Source: Mytilus trossulus
Taxonomy: Eukaryota; Mollusca; Bivalvia; Mytilida; Mytilidae
Length of the DNA stretch: 64,000 nt
Assembly (NCBI RefSeq): GCF_036588685.1
Contig: NC_086382.1
Span: forward strand, 61,646,987 to 61,710,986
Direction of reading: 5' to 3'
Shown here: positions 44,801-59,800 of the stretch, piece by piece
Layout of the letters: the number at the start of each line of letters is the position of its first letter
Position numbering within the stretch: position 1 is the stretch's first letter
Translations under genes and position numbers: made by a program
Notes under the pieces: model-generated
Told to the model about the DNA's origin: nothing
Seen by the model: the letters and a program-made list of their open reading frames with translations, nothing else
Database searches by the model: none

Positions 44801-47800
44801 TTTAGAAATAGAGAGGTTCTTAAATCAAAGAATTTTGGGATGAATGCTTAAACAGATTTTCTTTAATTACAGAAATTAACAAAATGGGGCCATCACTACA
44901 TTGTACTAGGTTCATTATATTTATTGAAAATTTGGATTTTATGTTTAAAAATTGGGGATTTGGAGAGTCAATTCATTTTACAGTGTTTACTTTGAGTAAG
45001 TTAGTAAAACAGTGTTTTGAATCAAAACTGAATATATAACATAGTATTTTTTTCTCAATTCAATTAAAATAAAGGTAAGAGGACAAAATACTACATCTTT
45101 TTTGAAAAACCGTAATTTTGAAATGACGTGTACTTTAGGCAGATGGTACTTGTAATAAGTATAAGTGGCAGCGCTACTGTTGTTATTTCGTATTCATACT
45201 TCATTTATTTTTATTTTTAAAAGAAAAAAGGTTTTGGTATTTTCTTTTAAGTGTTTTTTATATATATATATATATATGTTTGAACGTGGTTTCAATTTAA
45301 ACTCGTATATATATACAATTGCTAATTGCCTTTATAGATATTTATCGTCGTTGAACCAACATGATTAATTCCGCATGTATTCAAGTTATTTTTAATTCTA
45401 GTGTTAACTATAAATCATTTTGTTTTGACGGTTTGAGTCAATTCCCATTTAGTTTCACATAAGTATATGTATCATACAAATGATACAGTTGTAAAAATCT
45501 TTTTAAACAATATATTTTATAAACAAGAATAAGAAAAATGAGAAATGATACAGTGCTTATGCCAAAATTAGTAAATTGGTCTTTATATATGCAAAATACT
45601 TTTATTAAAGAGACTTACATGTCAGACTAAACTAACAGGCAGATGGAAATGTTCTTTCTTCTTGAGCAAATCTTTCAAAAAAGTAAAATACTTCTTTTGA
45701 AAATTCCAATCACAATCCAGCTCTTTGAAAATTGATACAATGCATATGAAATGTGAAAAAAATAGGTTAATAGGTAAATTGAATAATATTCAGGCTTGAA
45801 TAACTTGTATAATTCGCTCGTGTATGTAATAATGTTTTTTTTTCTTTTTACGAGAGAAATTTTATGTATAACTGAAAAATATTGCACCAGAGTCAAAACA
45901 TGTACTTAATTTTATCATCGGTATAAGGACATCATTCGTAAATATAGCTCAACATGCAAACTTCTTATACATTCAGGTATTGAACATCCAATATTTTATG
46001 GAAATATTCTTTATAAAGCACAAAAATGTCAGTATTCACTTCAGAAGCTGACAAAACCTTTAAATAGACTTAAATTAATTGAGAAGGGATATGGTTACGA
46101 TACTGTTGTCAGGTCATTAAAGGTTGCATATTTTGGCGTTTATATTGATTCGCTTATAGGGTTTATTTAAAAACCAGTTGTTGGCATGACAAGGATTATG
46201 TTCTTTTCATATATGTTATGGTGGTATGATACTAAACCCCTCACGGGAAGGATTGTGCCTGACGTTCATATGATGAAGACATAATCTTTCAATCAGTTCA
46301 ATTGAAGTCTGGAGCTGGCATGTCAGTTAAGGTAGCTTTATGGTATACCACCATCTTGGATTGTACAATCACAGTACAAAATCGGTCTAGTTATTTGCCT
46401 AAATCTGCAAATTTGGAGACAGATTTGCAAATCAATGGTTAGACTGTTTTTTTTCTATTTAAGGAAAACTTGTTAATTAATCGTATTATACAAAATATTT
46501 TAACAAATAACATTTTTGGGGGGTTTAAAAATCATTTTTTTCAAATGGGCCATTTAAGGGGAAATAACTCTTTTAGTACAAAATTTATACTGGGCTAACA
46601 GGGAATTTTTTTATTTTTACTTGTAGCAAGAAAATTCTGTCTCAAAAAATATGTACTGGTGATCTACCTTAGTTGCTAGTAGTCTGATGTTATTTATTGT
46701 TATTTTGTTTATTTTCTTTGGTAACATCTTCTGACATCCGACTTCTCTTCAACATAATTATAATGTGTGTATAGTTATGCGTTTTCTTTTCTGCATTGCC
46801 TAGAGGTATATATAAGGGGAGGGTTGGGATTTCACAAACATGTTTAACCCCGCCAAATTTTTGCGCCTGTCCCAAGTCAGGAGCTCTGGCCTTTGGTAGT
46901 CTTGTATCGTTTTTAATTTTAGTTCCTTGTGTACAATTTGGAGTTAAGTATGGCGTTCATAATCATTGATCTAGTATATATCTATTTGTTTAGGGTCCAG
47001 CTAAAAGACGCCTCCAAGTGCAAAAAATTCTTGCTGCATTTAAGACCTGTTGTTGTCTGCTTTATGATCGGGTTGTTGTCTAATTGACACATTCCCAATT
47101 TCCTTTCTTAATTCTATTGAGTATTCTAACCGTTTAGAAAAATACGATCGCCCATTGTTGAGTTTTAGAACAAGACTTTACAAAAAAGCCTATGCATTAG
47201 AAATTTATTATAGTATTTCCCTTTCCTTGCTTAGATATTTATTTTCCTGAGGTAATAGGAACAACTTCACAAGTGGTTTTTCTTTTTCTGAGCTCTATTA
47301 GGCTTTCAATATGTTTCAGATGACTGATACACGATTTATTAAGTCAATTTCTGGCACAAGTGTACCTTGTGTTTCATAGTTGAAAGTTTCAATACTTAGA
47401 GTTTCAATGTGATATTTCAGTGTAATAAATTTCACAAATTATGTCCAAAAATTGTTTTAAAAATGGACAGTCAACATTTATAATTCAGTATGTCACTATC
47501 TGTGGAATACTTCAATGATAATTGTTGTAAAGCTGTCAAATAAGGAATAGAGAGCCAGAAAAAGTATAATCAAGTTGTCTCCTGAACGTTATTGCTACTA
47601 CAGTTTTTTTTCTGTCTCTTGAAAGAAGATTTTCAAAAAAGGGAAATAACTCATTTTTCTAACGAAGAAGGTTCATTAAGACCCCTATTTGGCCCCAAAA
47701 TATAGCAGTTTTACAAAATCGTGAAAATGTTATCTTTTGGCTATTTACTGGAAAGTAGAACGCTTCTGCTACAAATATATGGCATGTTTTTGACATATAT

Positions 47801-50800
47801 CGGGTACTTGCAGTTGATCATTCTAATTTACTGAAATCTTCAAAATTTTAGGGTTTTAGTTAAATTTTAGACGGTTTCCGTCTGAAATGAAAGTGTCCGC
47901 AATCGTATTCTTTTATAATATTGAAATGTAAGTTGTATTTGATGATAATACATAACATATATAAAGGTTGAGGATGAATACGGATGCGGCCACTTTCATT
48001 TTTGACAAAAACCATCTCAAAAGTGACTTGTTTTGCATATTTGATAGATTTTTCATATGTAAGATTGAAACGGAGCGTTTTTAATGACTTAATCAGTTAG
48101 AATATTTCGCATTAACTATTTGAATCAATTGAAATAGACACTTAAGTTTTGAAAAAGTGTCCAAAATCTATCGTAAGATGAACCTAAAATTTGAGGCCAA
48201 AATCGGCCCGTTTCCATAAGAAAGGACTATTTTATCATGAAAATATTCATATGAAATATTTATTTACAAATAGAACCTTAAAACTGGGGAATTTCAGGGT
48301 AAATTACAATGACTAATATTCCTCTACTGACAACTTTCTGCAACATTTACCCAAGATTGTTTTTGTAGCATATTGTTGACAAAACATCCATAATTTTATA
48401 TTTTATAGTCTTTTATGTGAAGATTTTAGCGTTTTCAGTAAAATCAGATGTAAAAAATCACAAAAATTGACAAACATCCTGCCGATTTTTGGGTTAAGTG
48501 TACCAAAAAAAATGTTTTTATTCGAAAAATTTGTCAGTTAACAGTTTAAATGATTAAAATGTTCTCTCATACCCATGAAAATAACAAAAAAATATATGTT
48601 TTATCTCATTTTTACCATAAAATACAATGTTAGCCATTTCTCCTTGCTACATACTAATATATACATATGATGTCACGTGGTTTCCATGGATTTCAGATTT
48701 TTTTAATTGATTTTTTTAATTTGACTGTTAGTTTGGACCATTTCAACTTAAAAAAAAAATAATCGAAAAAAAATAATCTAGGCAAAATTTTTCATATTTG
48801 GTCTATTATTACAGAGAATTGATGTTTAAAATATCTCGAAAACAAAAAAGGTGACCTATATATTTGTTTTGCTCTTTGTATTCCTTTATCAATCCCCTGT
48901 CTATATCTATACCTAAAGAAAGTTGTGGTCAAGTTCAGTGAGAAAGTACGTCACACTTAACTCCAAAACAAATAAATGAACTCAAATTAAAAAAACACAC
49001 AAGACTATGAGTTATATTCTATACTTCACAGAAGAATACGCACACAGATCAGGTTGTTCGAACCAGGCTGTAGTTTTATTCATCTCTTGAAATAACATAT
49101 ATGCATTTCAGAGTTGGGGAAACAAACAATAAGATTTGATTTGAAAGTTTTATTGATGTTGTTTGGGTTTTTTTTTTTTTTTTTTAATCAGCACCTACAA
49201 TGAATTGCATTCGTGTGAGAAAAATCTCTATTATATAGCAATTTTACCTGACCATATCGGAAAATAGGTATTTAGTCGGAACTTAACACGTACGTGTGAT
49301 TTGTTTAAACCGGTTTTCGATAAAAATATACGAAGAAATGTCAAAATGTTTAGGACATAATTAAATCCGTATTTCGGTAAGATTGTGCAAGCATACGATT
49401 TTTATTGCGTCTTACACTTTGAGAAGCGAATAATCTGTAACTACTTTATTCAAATATTCTGTAAAAACGTTAATTTTGAACTATAAAAGTCAAGTGGCTA
49501 GAGAATTTTTCCTGAGGAAGTTTAAAAAAGTGCAAAAAAATATTTTTACAGTGGGTTAGCTTTTATTAGTCTTCACTATCTATAGATTAACAACTTTTGG
49601 TTATATTTATAATTCAGAATCATCATTGAAGGTGGAGCGCGATTGCGCAGTTAATTAATTATATGGATGTGCCATTTGTATGATGAGTGACATTCCGTGG
49701 TATTATGTGCCAATTCGAAAAAGTTATACGAGAATTGTCTCCCCTTAACAGGTTCATTTTTTTTATAATTATGTTTAGGTTTCTGATATAATTTTGAATA
49801 ATTACAAAATGAATCAATGCAGTATATTTCAGTTTTTGTTATTGATGTATCAAAACAATTGATGTACGAATATAATTTCATAAATTTGAAACGTTTAAAA
49901 TTTTTACATACCAATATAAAGAACTTTTTATCATTTTTCAAATAGACTATGAATAAAAATTGCTGAAAATTATTTGCCTTCATGATAGATTGATTGGGAA
50001 ATGAGCCAGAGTTATCTATTTGTGATGACGGAGAGGGACTAGCAAGCAAATTTTGATTGCAGCTAATTCATTATTTAAACAAAGTTCCACTATAAACGAA
50101 TGTTATTCTATACATATATAAGGACTTAGTTAGCTAAATCTACAAATTTTACTTGAAATTATGAATTTTTTATTGCAATAGATTAATATGCTACTCTATA
50201 CATTACTACTTTGAACATAATCTTTTCACATGTTTTATATGCTTGGTACTGATGTAATATTTATTGCAATGTCAATATAATCAAGTTGCAACGTCAACTT
50301 GCTTCACAATCCGGGGTTAATAGTTGATTAAAAGTTTGATTTTTCAGGAATTATGTAGAATCACTAAACTGATTAGTGATTATATATAGTCCCCGAAAAT
50401 GACCAGTGATGTTACATAATCACTGAACATTTTACTAATTAATTTTTATTATGATTTCGGGGATTATCAATAATGAAAAAAAAGGAAAGGTTTTACCAGT
50501 GATATTTTATTTAACTGTATAACAGAAGACAATACAAAATGCATGTTAATGAATCATTCTGATTCAAAAAAAAATTCTCTGATTCCGATATTATCAAGAT
50601 GCTTGATTTCTTGATTGACAACATATTTGTTACGTTCGGAGGACGTGTTTTTCAACAGACTGTCGGCATCCCAATGGGAACAAACTGTGCCCCTCTACTT
50701 GCTGACTTGTTTCTTTATTATTATGAGGCTGACTTCATGCAGGAACTTCTTAGGAAGAAAGATAAGAAGTTAGCAATATCCTTTAACTCTACTTTCCGCT

Positions 50801-53800
50801 ATATAGATGACGTTCTTTCACTAAACAATTCAAAATTTGGTGACTATGTGGATCGCATCTATCCCATCGAATTGGAGATAAAGGATGCTACAGATACAGT
50901 TAAGTCGGCTTCATATCTTGACTTACATCTAGAAATTGACAATGAGGGTCGGTTGAAGACAAAAGAGATGATTTCAGCTTTCCAATTGTGAACTTTCCAT
51001 TTCTAAGTAGCAACATTCCAGAAGCACCTGCATACGGGGTATATATCTCCCAATTGATACGATATTCCCGTGCTTGCATTTCCTATCATGATTTTGTTGA
51101 TAGAGGGTTACTGCTCACAAGAAAGCTATTAAACCAAGAGCTCCAAATGGTGAAGTTGAAATCATCCCGTCGTAAATTTTACGGACGCCATCACGAGTTG
51201 GTTGACTGTTATGGAATAACCGTTTCACAAATGATATCGGATATGTTCCTTACGTCGTAACTACAATCCGCTTCCCTTTCATGAATTTGACCTACCGAAT
51301 TAGACTATTTACCGGAGTTGGAATCACATTAGCAACACAACGGGTGCCGCATGTGGAGCAGGATCTGCCTACCCTTCCGGAGCACCTGAGATCACCCCTA
51401 GTTTTTGGTGGGCTTCGTGTTGTTTATTCTTTAGTTTTCTATGTTGTGTCATGTGTACTATTGTTTTCTGTTTGTCTTTTTCATTTTTAGCCATGGCGTT
51501 GTCAGTTTGTTTTAGATTTACGAGTTTGACTGTCCCTTAGGTATCTTTCGTCCCTCTTTTAATGACAAGGAACACGAAATTTAATCCTAAAAGAAATAAC
51601 GCAACGGAATTCTTCTAAGATCTTACACCAATAATCCGTTCACGGCTGCTGTACCTTTTTGGGGTATCTTCAAACTTTAATTCTCTTAGACATGTCTTAA
51701 AATCTGATTCGATATGAGGATAAGTTTTTTTTTAAATGTGGATAGTGTAGTAAAACTGATGCGAATCAGGTTGATATGCAAGTAGAAAAGCAGGGCAAAT
51801 GTGCAAAAGTCGGTGTGAGACTATATTCTAGTGTCATACCTTGACCTTTAATTGTTTATTATTATGCATAATACCTGACATTTTTTCTAGTGATTATACA
51901 TATATCAGTGTTTATACATAATGACTAACCAGTAATTCTATATAATTCCTGAAAATTCAGGGATTATGTAGAATCTCTGATTAAACAAAGTCACTGTTAC
52001 ATACATATGCTTTAGTTTAGATAGTATTTATTAATGAGAAATTAAAATAAAGTATCACAATGGAACAAGAAATTCAAATAGATATTTTGGTAAAAAATAA
52101 ATTGGCAATACATTTATCTTACCACCTTTAGATTTATAGGGATAAGACTGTTCAAAGGACTACACGTGTTGACTTCATATATAATTGATATAGGGTGTCC
52201 TAAAAAGTATATGGTTATTTCCCATATAGAATAAGATACCATATTTGGTGAGTAAGGAGTTAAATAATAAAAAAAAAATAAACAGAAGTATCATCTTGAA
52301 CAGAAAATATGAAAAATGCAAATATATTTTTTTTCGTAGTTGAGAATAGTACTTTTGTCAGAAAACAATTTTTCACAAGGATATTAAGATTTTATCAAAA
52401 AGACACGCTGACGTATATTTTCCTTAATTTGCCGATAAAAGTATGCGACAATAGAGGTAATTTGTGTAGTAATTAAAGAGATCTATATCAATTTCATTCT
52501 ATTATCATATAAAAAAGAAGATGTGGTATGATTTCCAATGAGACAACTATCCACAAAAGACCAAAATGACACAAACATTTACAACCATAGGTCACCGTTC
52601 GGCCTTTGAACTATGTATTCTGAGCATTTGATCTTCGTCTATTTAAAATTTTTGAGTTAATTTTGAACTTGACAATATATAACGATAATTTCTATTATCC
52701 TTGTATACGAGTTTATGTGTGGGAGATGAATTGATAATATTAGTAACATGATATGTTTGTGACATAATACGATATATATGGGGTCAGTAATTTCATATGG
52801 GTTGGGAGCGACGCTCGAATCTCCATATGGATTTTATGATCCCGTGTATATCGTTTTAGGTCACTAGAACACCATGTTACGAATTTATCTTACCGATTGT
52901 CTTCACATGTGGTATTTAGACTTTTGGCCAAGTGATTAGGTCTCCAATACAAAAAAATATGTTTGAGAACCAACTTTATTTGTCTATACAAAAACAAAGG
53001 CATACAATTATAAAGTGTTAGCTTTTAATCTGTTTTATGAATGTATTTCAATCGTTCATTATCAGTTTCTTTATCTGTTTAAAACGGTCAGATTCATTTT
53101 TTGTTTTCAAAGGGAGGTAACCCCATATGGAAGCTTACCATGAATTTGTTAGGGCACCCGAAACCAAATACATATATAGTCACCACGTGTAGTCCGTGAA
53201 CCAATCATATTCCCATAAATATGTAATAGGTAAGAAAATTATTCTTATTGAAATATATAATAAAAAGGTCATAACATGAATGGCATGTTTCATATTGGAT
53301 GTTTTATCAACCCATGGTCAATGTTAGCTGTCCTCGAATTATTCTTCGTAACTCAAATTCTGTTCCCTTTTCACGAATTTGACCTACCAAATTAGACTAT
53401 TTGTCGGGTTTGTAATATAATGAGCAACACAACTAGTGCCACATGTATTTATAATTTATCAATACAATTACGCCTACTGCCCCAATATGGAACCCTACTA
53501 ACATAATATGGAATATACATGCGGTTGTTTATAACCAATTGTTTTCCTAGAAATGTATAAGTGTAAGATAAATATGCTTACACCAGCAGCTACCATCGTT
53601 TCATTTTGCATTTCTAAATCAAATATTTTATTTGAATACACTCAACACAACTCTTTGTTAATGAGTTCCGTTTAACAAACAATAGACCTATCCAAATTTA
53701 CTTGATTTGTGAATGTTTGCTTCTTTGGGAGGTCTACGAAAAGTTATACACTATTAAATTAAGAGCTCGGGACAAGCTCCTCGCTTCCGATGGCGAAATG

Positions 53801-56800
53801 CATACCTTTTCTCTGACAAATCGATACTTTATTTTCATCATTGTTCAGCAACACATACATGCTTTGTCTAAGTTCTGGGTCAATAAAGTCATGCTTAATT
53901 AAATAGTATTGCTATACTTTTCTGATCAGGGAAATTCATCTAACATTAACCAACAACTCAGTGTTTTTGTTAAATTAGTTATCATGAATATTCTAATAGA
54001 ATATATATCTTTATGCACTCATTACGTTTAAATTTCTGTCAACAAGATTTATTTCCATACTTGAAGGGGCACTAGAAGTCAAATTCATGAGCACCGATTT
54101 AAATCGGATTCTCATATTTTATTCATAGCCATGTAAAACATTTATCCAAATAAAAAAGTTCAAAATAAATAGTAAACAGCGCATGGGCTTGATAATATAT
54201 AGCTTCGTTTTGTGTGTATTTTTGTCTTGAATCCATCTGATTGTTTATCGAGGTAACCTCTAAAGACCTTCGATGGTCACATAAGCGATATAAACATAAG
54301 TAAATATATAAATAGAAAAAGACTCGTGCAATTGGATTTTTCTAGGTCAGATTAAAAATATACGTTAGTAATACCTATATTAGAATGATTTTTCGTTGAC
54401 GAATTAGTCATTCAAATGATTAACCTTTGTTTTATTTTCAATGCTTACAAAGCATGCACAATCCAAACGTCATTTATCTCTAGCTCAGGGGTTGTTCATC
54501 CACGAATTTGGCTCAGTAACCTGTGTTCTTTGTCGGTTAGACGTTCTAGTTAAGTTTTCAGTTTTTCACGTAACGCGACAGATAGATTAGATTTTAGATT
54601 GTTTTACTTTTATTGTTTGCTCGCAGCAACTTTTGCACTGTTCAACCGTGTTATTTTTTAATTTTAATATTTTGTGACTAATTTCAAAATGGAGACAAAA
54701 GTTCGATATTGACGATTTTCACTTTTATCGTTTTCAATAATTTGTTACATCTTCTACTGCGTTAATGAGATTTGAACATCGGTAACAGAGTCTCAGCATC
54801 AAGATTGATGGAATTCTATATTATTCACTGTGTGTGTCAATCTGTCTGTCTGTCAAGAATTTCGCTCAACGCAGAAACTCTATCACTTTTGAAAGCTTTT
54901 GAATATTGCAGTTATATATATTATGTAGATATGTATGGGAAATTGGTAAATATTTTTTGGGAAATAACAGAGGTTTTGTATTAAAATCATTAATTTAATC
55001 AAACATTCTTTTTGTGGTCGAATCTTAATAAAATCCTAAATATATTGATATGTATGATTCTCCTAATTTCCGGTGTTTAAAATAAAACATTGTGAAGATG
55101 AAATTCCGCCAAAAATTCATCCCATTGAAAAAAAAAGAACATGTACAAATCATAACGATTTTATCCTTGTTTTGAGCAATATTTACATGTAATCAAAAGT
55201 TGAAAAACAATCAAAATTAATTGTTGTTTAGTTTAAAAACATGCAGTATCTCTAACCTTATCAATTTACGTGAAATAATGCAGTGATCAATTTGCAAAAT
55301 GTATCTACTGTTAACAATAATATTAAAATAAGTGGCTGCCAAATTACAGTAAACACGGATTAATTGTTAAAATGTAATACAGTTTGCCAACTATTGAAAG
55401 GAGTAGGTCCGGAAAGAGCAGCAGATTTTGACCGCAATTTTCAAGTTCATCTAACGAAAGATTTTAGACACTTTTTAAACACTTAAGTGTCTATTTAATT
55501 GATTCGATAAGTTTATGTGAACATTTTAACTGATTTAGTCATTAAAATGCTTCAATTTAAGCTAAAATATGAAATATCTATCAAATATGCCATAATCGTC
55601 ACTTTTTAGATGGTTTTTGTCAAAAATTGAAGTGCCCGCATCCGTGTTCATCCTCAACCTTGATAAATGTTATGTATTATCATACAATACAACTTACATT
55701 TCAATATTAATAATGAACACGAATGCGGTCACCTTCATCTTAGACGGACGCCGTGTAAAATTTAACTAAAATGCTGAAATTGTGTAGATTTCAGTTGTTA
55801 AGCTTGACTTAATGATGCTAGTATCCGATATATGTGCAATTTATTGTAAAAAACAGCCCATATTTATGTAGCAGAAGCAATCTGCTTTCCAATAAATAGC
55901 TTAAAGATAATATTTTCACTATTTTGTAAAACTGCTATATTTTAGGGCCAAAAAGGGGTCTTACTGATCCTACTCCTTTGCAAGCAAGCACGGGAATATC
56001 GTATCAATTGGGAGATATATACCCCGTTTGCCGGTGCTGCTGGAATGTTGCTACTTAGAAATAGATAGATCACAATTGGAAAGCTGAAATCATCTCTTTT
56101 GTTGTAAAGTATTTTTTTCAACCGACCCGCATTGTCAATTTCTAGATGTAAGTCAATTAATGAGACAGACTTAATTGTATCTGTAGTATTCTTTATCTCT
56201 ATTTCGATGGGATAGATGCGTTCCACATAGTCACCAATTTTTGAATTAGTGAAAGAACATCATCTTCATAGCGGAAAGTAGAGTTAAAGGATATTGCTAA
56301 CTTCCTTTTTTTTCCTAAGAAGTTCCTGCATGAAGTCAGCCTCGTAATAATAAAGAAAACGAGTCGGCAAGTAGAGGGGCACAGTTTGTTTCCATTGGAA
56401 TGCCGACAGTTTGTTGAGTAACACGTCCTACGAACGTAACAAATATGTTGTCAATCAAGAAATCAAACATCTTGATAATATCAGTTTCAGAGATTTTGTT
56501 TTAATTTTTAATTTGTCTTTTAGTTTGGAATGTGGAATACTTGTTTAAAGAGTAGAAAAGTCAAATGATTTAATACTGTTACAAAATGAAAAAGAGTTTT
56601 ATGTACTCTAAAAGATCTTTGGAATTTTTAAGTATCCACATCTGAGTCTGGCCACCTCTCGAATAGGTAGTTTCCACAATAACTTTGAAGCCCGTCTTTG
56701 ATTGCTGATAAAATAGATGTACTAGTAAATGATTTAGAAAGAGGTTTCGTGGAGCACTTGGAAGACACAGCAATATACCGTTGTTTTTAAGGACACTTAT

Positions 56801-59800
56801 GTAGTTTAGGTATCCAATACAGTGATGGAAAATCCAGTTTTTCATCTTTGGTAAGTGTCGTGAGGATATATGTTGAGTTTCCAAGTGAATTGTCAATACC
56901 TAATTCGTTTATCAAGCAGTCAATGTAATGAGTTTTACTTTCTCTGCGGGGACAACAACATATTTAAAGATTGACGTAGCATGGGCATTGATAGACCCAT
57001 TCAATTTATATCAACGACCTCACTGCCTTAATCCACATGGAAAAGTGTCTACGTCTTCCTTCTCGCGCTTAGCCCATTGCCTTGCATAATCCTCTACTTA
57101 ATTAATCCATCAAAATTTTAAAGTTGTATTTCCAATTGATGAATTAAGGCTCACGATATTTCGGACCTTTCGATAACACATTATTAACAATGTTGAGGTC
57201 ACCGGTAATAACGTGGCCAGCAGGAATGGGAATTGGGAATAGGAATTGGGAATTCGGAATTCGCACAAATGCAATCAGGAGGTTTAGACTTGAAGTTGTC
57301 AATATCGAGATCCTGCAAAACGTGTTTGTAAATGAAAAATTTAGTTGCAATAGGTTTGGTTTAAGAAATGATTGGTACAGACGGGTCTTTGAAATAAGGA
57401 GGTATTTTTGATTGAACTAATTTATGATGAATGATATTGCCTAAGTTGACGCCATCGAGACTTTTGTTGGCAAAGCAAAGATTAAGGAACTTTTCTCTTT
57501 TTCATCTTTTCCAAACATAAATCGATCAGAGAATGAAGTTTTGAATAGGAAAATTTCGAATCTTGAAAAGTTTCGTGCGAATGTGATGAATACCTAACGG
57601 CTTTTGTATAAATGGCAGCAAGTCATTAATAGAGACATCATGCAGAGATGGTGACGTATAATGACGATGACAAATGACTGCGTCTACGTCGAAGAGTTGA
57701 GTTGACAAATATTCATCACATTCACCGAGTAACACGAAGGACTAGATAGAATACCTATACCATCAATTTATCATTGCAACCATAAGGTGTCGCAGTACCC
57801 AATTGTCTAATCCAGAAGTTCTCTCTTTGTCTACGGAGAGTCGTTGATGGTTTAATTTTTGTAAAATGCGAACTGTCATAGAAACGATGGAATGATCGGG
57901 CTGATTGAAATGCTGGAATAGAATGTCGTTAGCATTGAGATTAATGTCTGATCTATGACCGCACATACGTTTGTTCAGCCTTCGTTTCGTTTCACCGACG
58001 TATACCAATCCGCAAAGGCTGCACTCTAATCCGTATAAATATTTGCACTCTAATCTAATAAATGTTTAGTTGTGGATGTTCTAAATACCGGCAACGATAA
58101 ACAAAGTTTATCATTCTCACAATAAAATTAACGGTACAAATTTTCTTGCACCAGATGCGCATTTCGACAATACATGTCTTTTCAGTGATGCTCATTGCCA
58201 AAATATTTGAAATCTAAAGCTTATATAAAAGATGAAGAGCTATAATCCAAAAGGTCCAAAAAGTATAGCCAAATCCTTGAAAAGAATCAGAGCTTTGCAT
58301 GAGGAAGATACATTCCTCAATTCATAATAATTTCTAATATTTTGTAACGTACCAGTATATAAACTTTGATATTCAAAAAAGGAGATCCTTTTCTTTTGGA
58401 AAACTACCGTCCAATTTCTAAATATAGATTCTAAACTTTCAAAAATTATTAATGAAGATCAAACCAGTTAAGTTAAAAATAGATATATTTGGTTTAATTT
58501 GAGACAAATTCTAGATGTAATAGACTACGCATACTCATACAATATTGAGGGGGGCATTAGTTTTTGTAGATTTTTCAAAAGCATTCGATTCATTGGAATG
58601 GGATTTAATGTTTGGGACATTGAAACATTTCTGGTTTTTTTTTGTTGTTTTTTTCAACGTAACAATATCTTTATTGCAATCTTGCTGTAACAAATTACTA
58701 AGTTTACAGCTTTAACTTAGTATCCCTCATGTTAGCTTACCAAATAGTTAAGGGAAGCACTATTTGGCAAGGTATTATTTATTCATAATATTAGTATTCA
58801 TAACATAAAATTTTCACAAAATATATTCTATAAATTAATGTGATTATACACATACATAACATTTTGTTTCTCTTTTTCATAGTATTTATTTTTTCCGGAA
58901 TCAACAGAGGGATTATGGACTGGGAAATTGAAATCTTGCAAAGATAACATTGTCGGGATAAAGTGGGGAGATAAACCTATTAAAGCTTGAGGGGTGTTTT
59001 TGGACATGACAAAGCAAAATTTAAATATTTTAACTGGAATGGTAAAATAGAAAAGATGAATAAATTATTCATGATATGGGTCAAACGAAATTTTTTAATT
59101 TTAGGAAAAACCCTAATTATAAAGTCTTTGATATTGCCTTTGTTTACTTTCTTGGGAAGCGTCTGTCTAACTTCAGAAAATTATCAAAAAGATACAGAAA
59201 ACAGTAGCTAAAAATATTTTTGGGATGGGAAACCAGACAAGGTTAACAGAAACATGATGATTGGTCCATATGAGAAGGGGGGTCTAAAAATGTTAGACTT
59301 AAAAGTTATTTTGTGGCTTTAAAATCATCATGGGTAAATATATTGATAAATAGTAAACTTAAAATTTGGAAATTATACCATTTAAATACTTAAATTTTTC
59401 AAACAATATTTTGTCAATATTTAATATGAACTTTAGTGATATTAAATCTTTAAGATATTTTAAACATATTCCTGCGTTTTTAGTCCTGGTATCTATGATG
59501 AGTAGACGAAACGTGCGTCTGGCGTACTAAATTATAATCCTGGTACCTTTGATAACTAATTATTTTAAAGAAGTAATAAAGTCTTTGAATTTGATTGGCA
59601 GGGGCAAACTAAACAACCATACACATTTGTCGATATTAGAAAGAAAGTAATATGGGGAAATACATTTATAAACCAATTATATGTGAGAACTGGATAAGGA
59701 GTGATCTAATTTACATAGATGAAATCTTAGATGATAAAATGTCATTATCGAAAATCTACATTCTAAACAAATTAAAGTTCAAAATAAAATGGATCGCCGA

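Noticed and set aside
49651..50049. 132-codon minus-strand open frame
   Set aside because: Low complexity, no family motif, no splice or promoter context, and close to AT-driven chance length.
50599..51260. Two adjacent plus-strand frames as separate genes
   Set aside because: They are one reverse transcriptase split by a 13-base deletion, as the near-identical copy at 60133 shows.
54772..54984. 70-codon frame as a gene
   Set aside because: Short, spans a TGTC microsatellite-like stretch, and has no family features.
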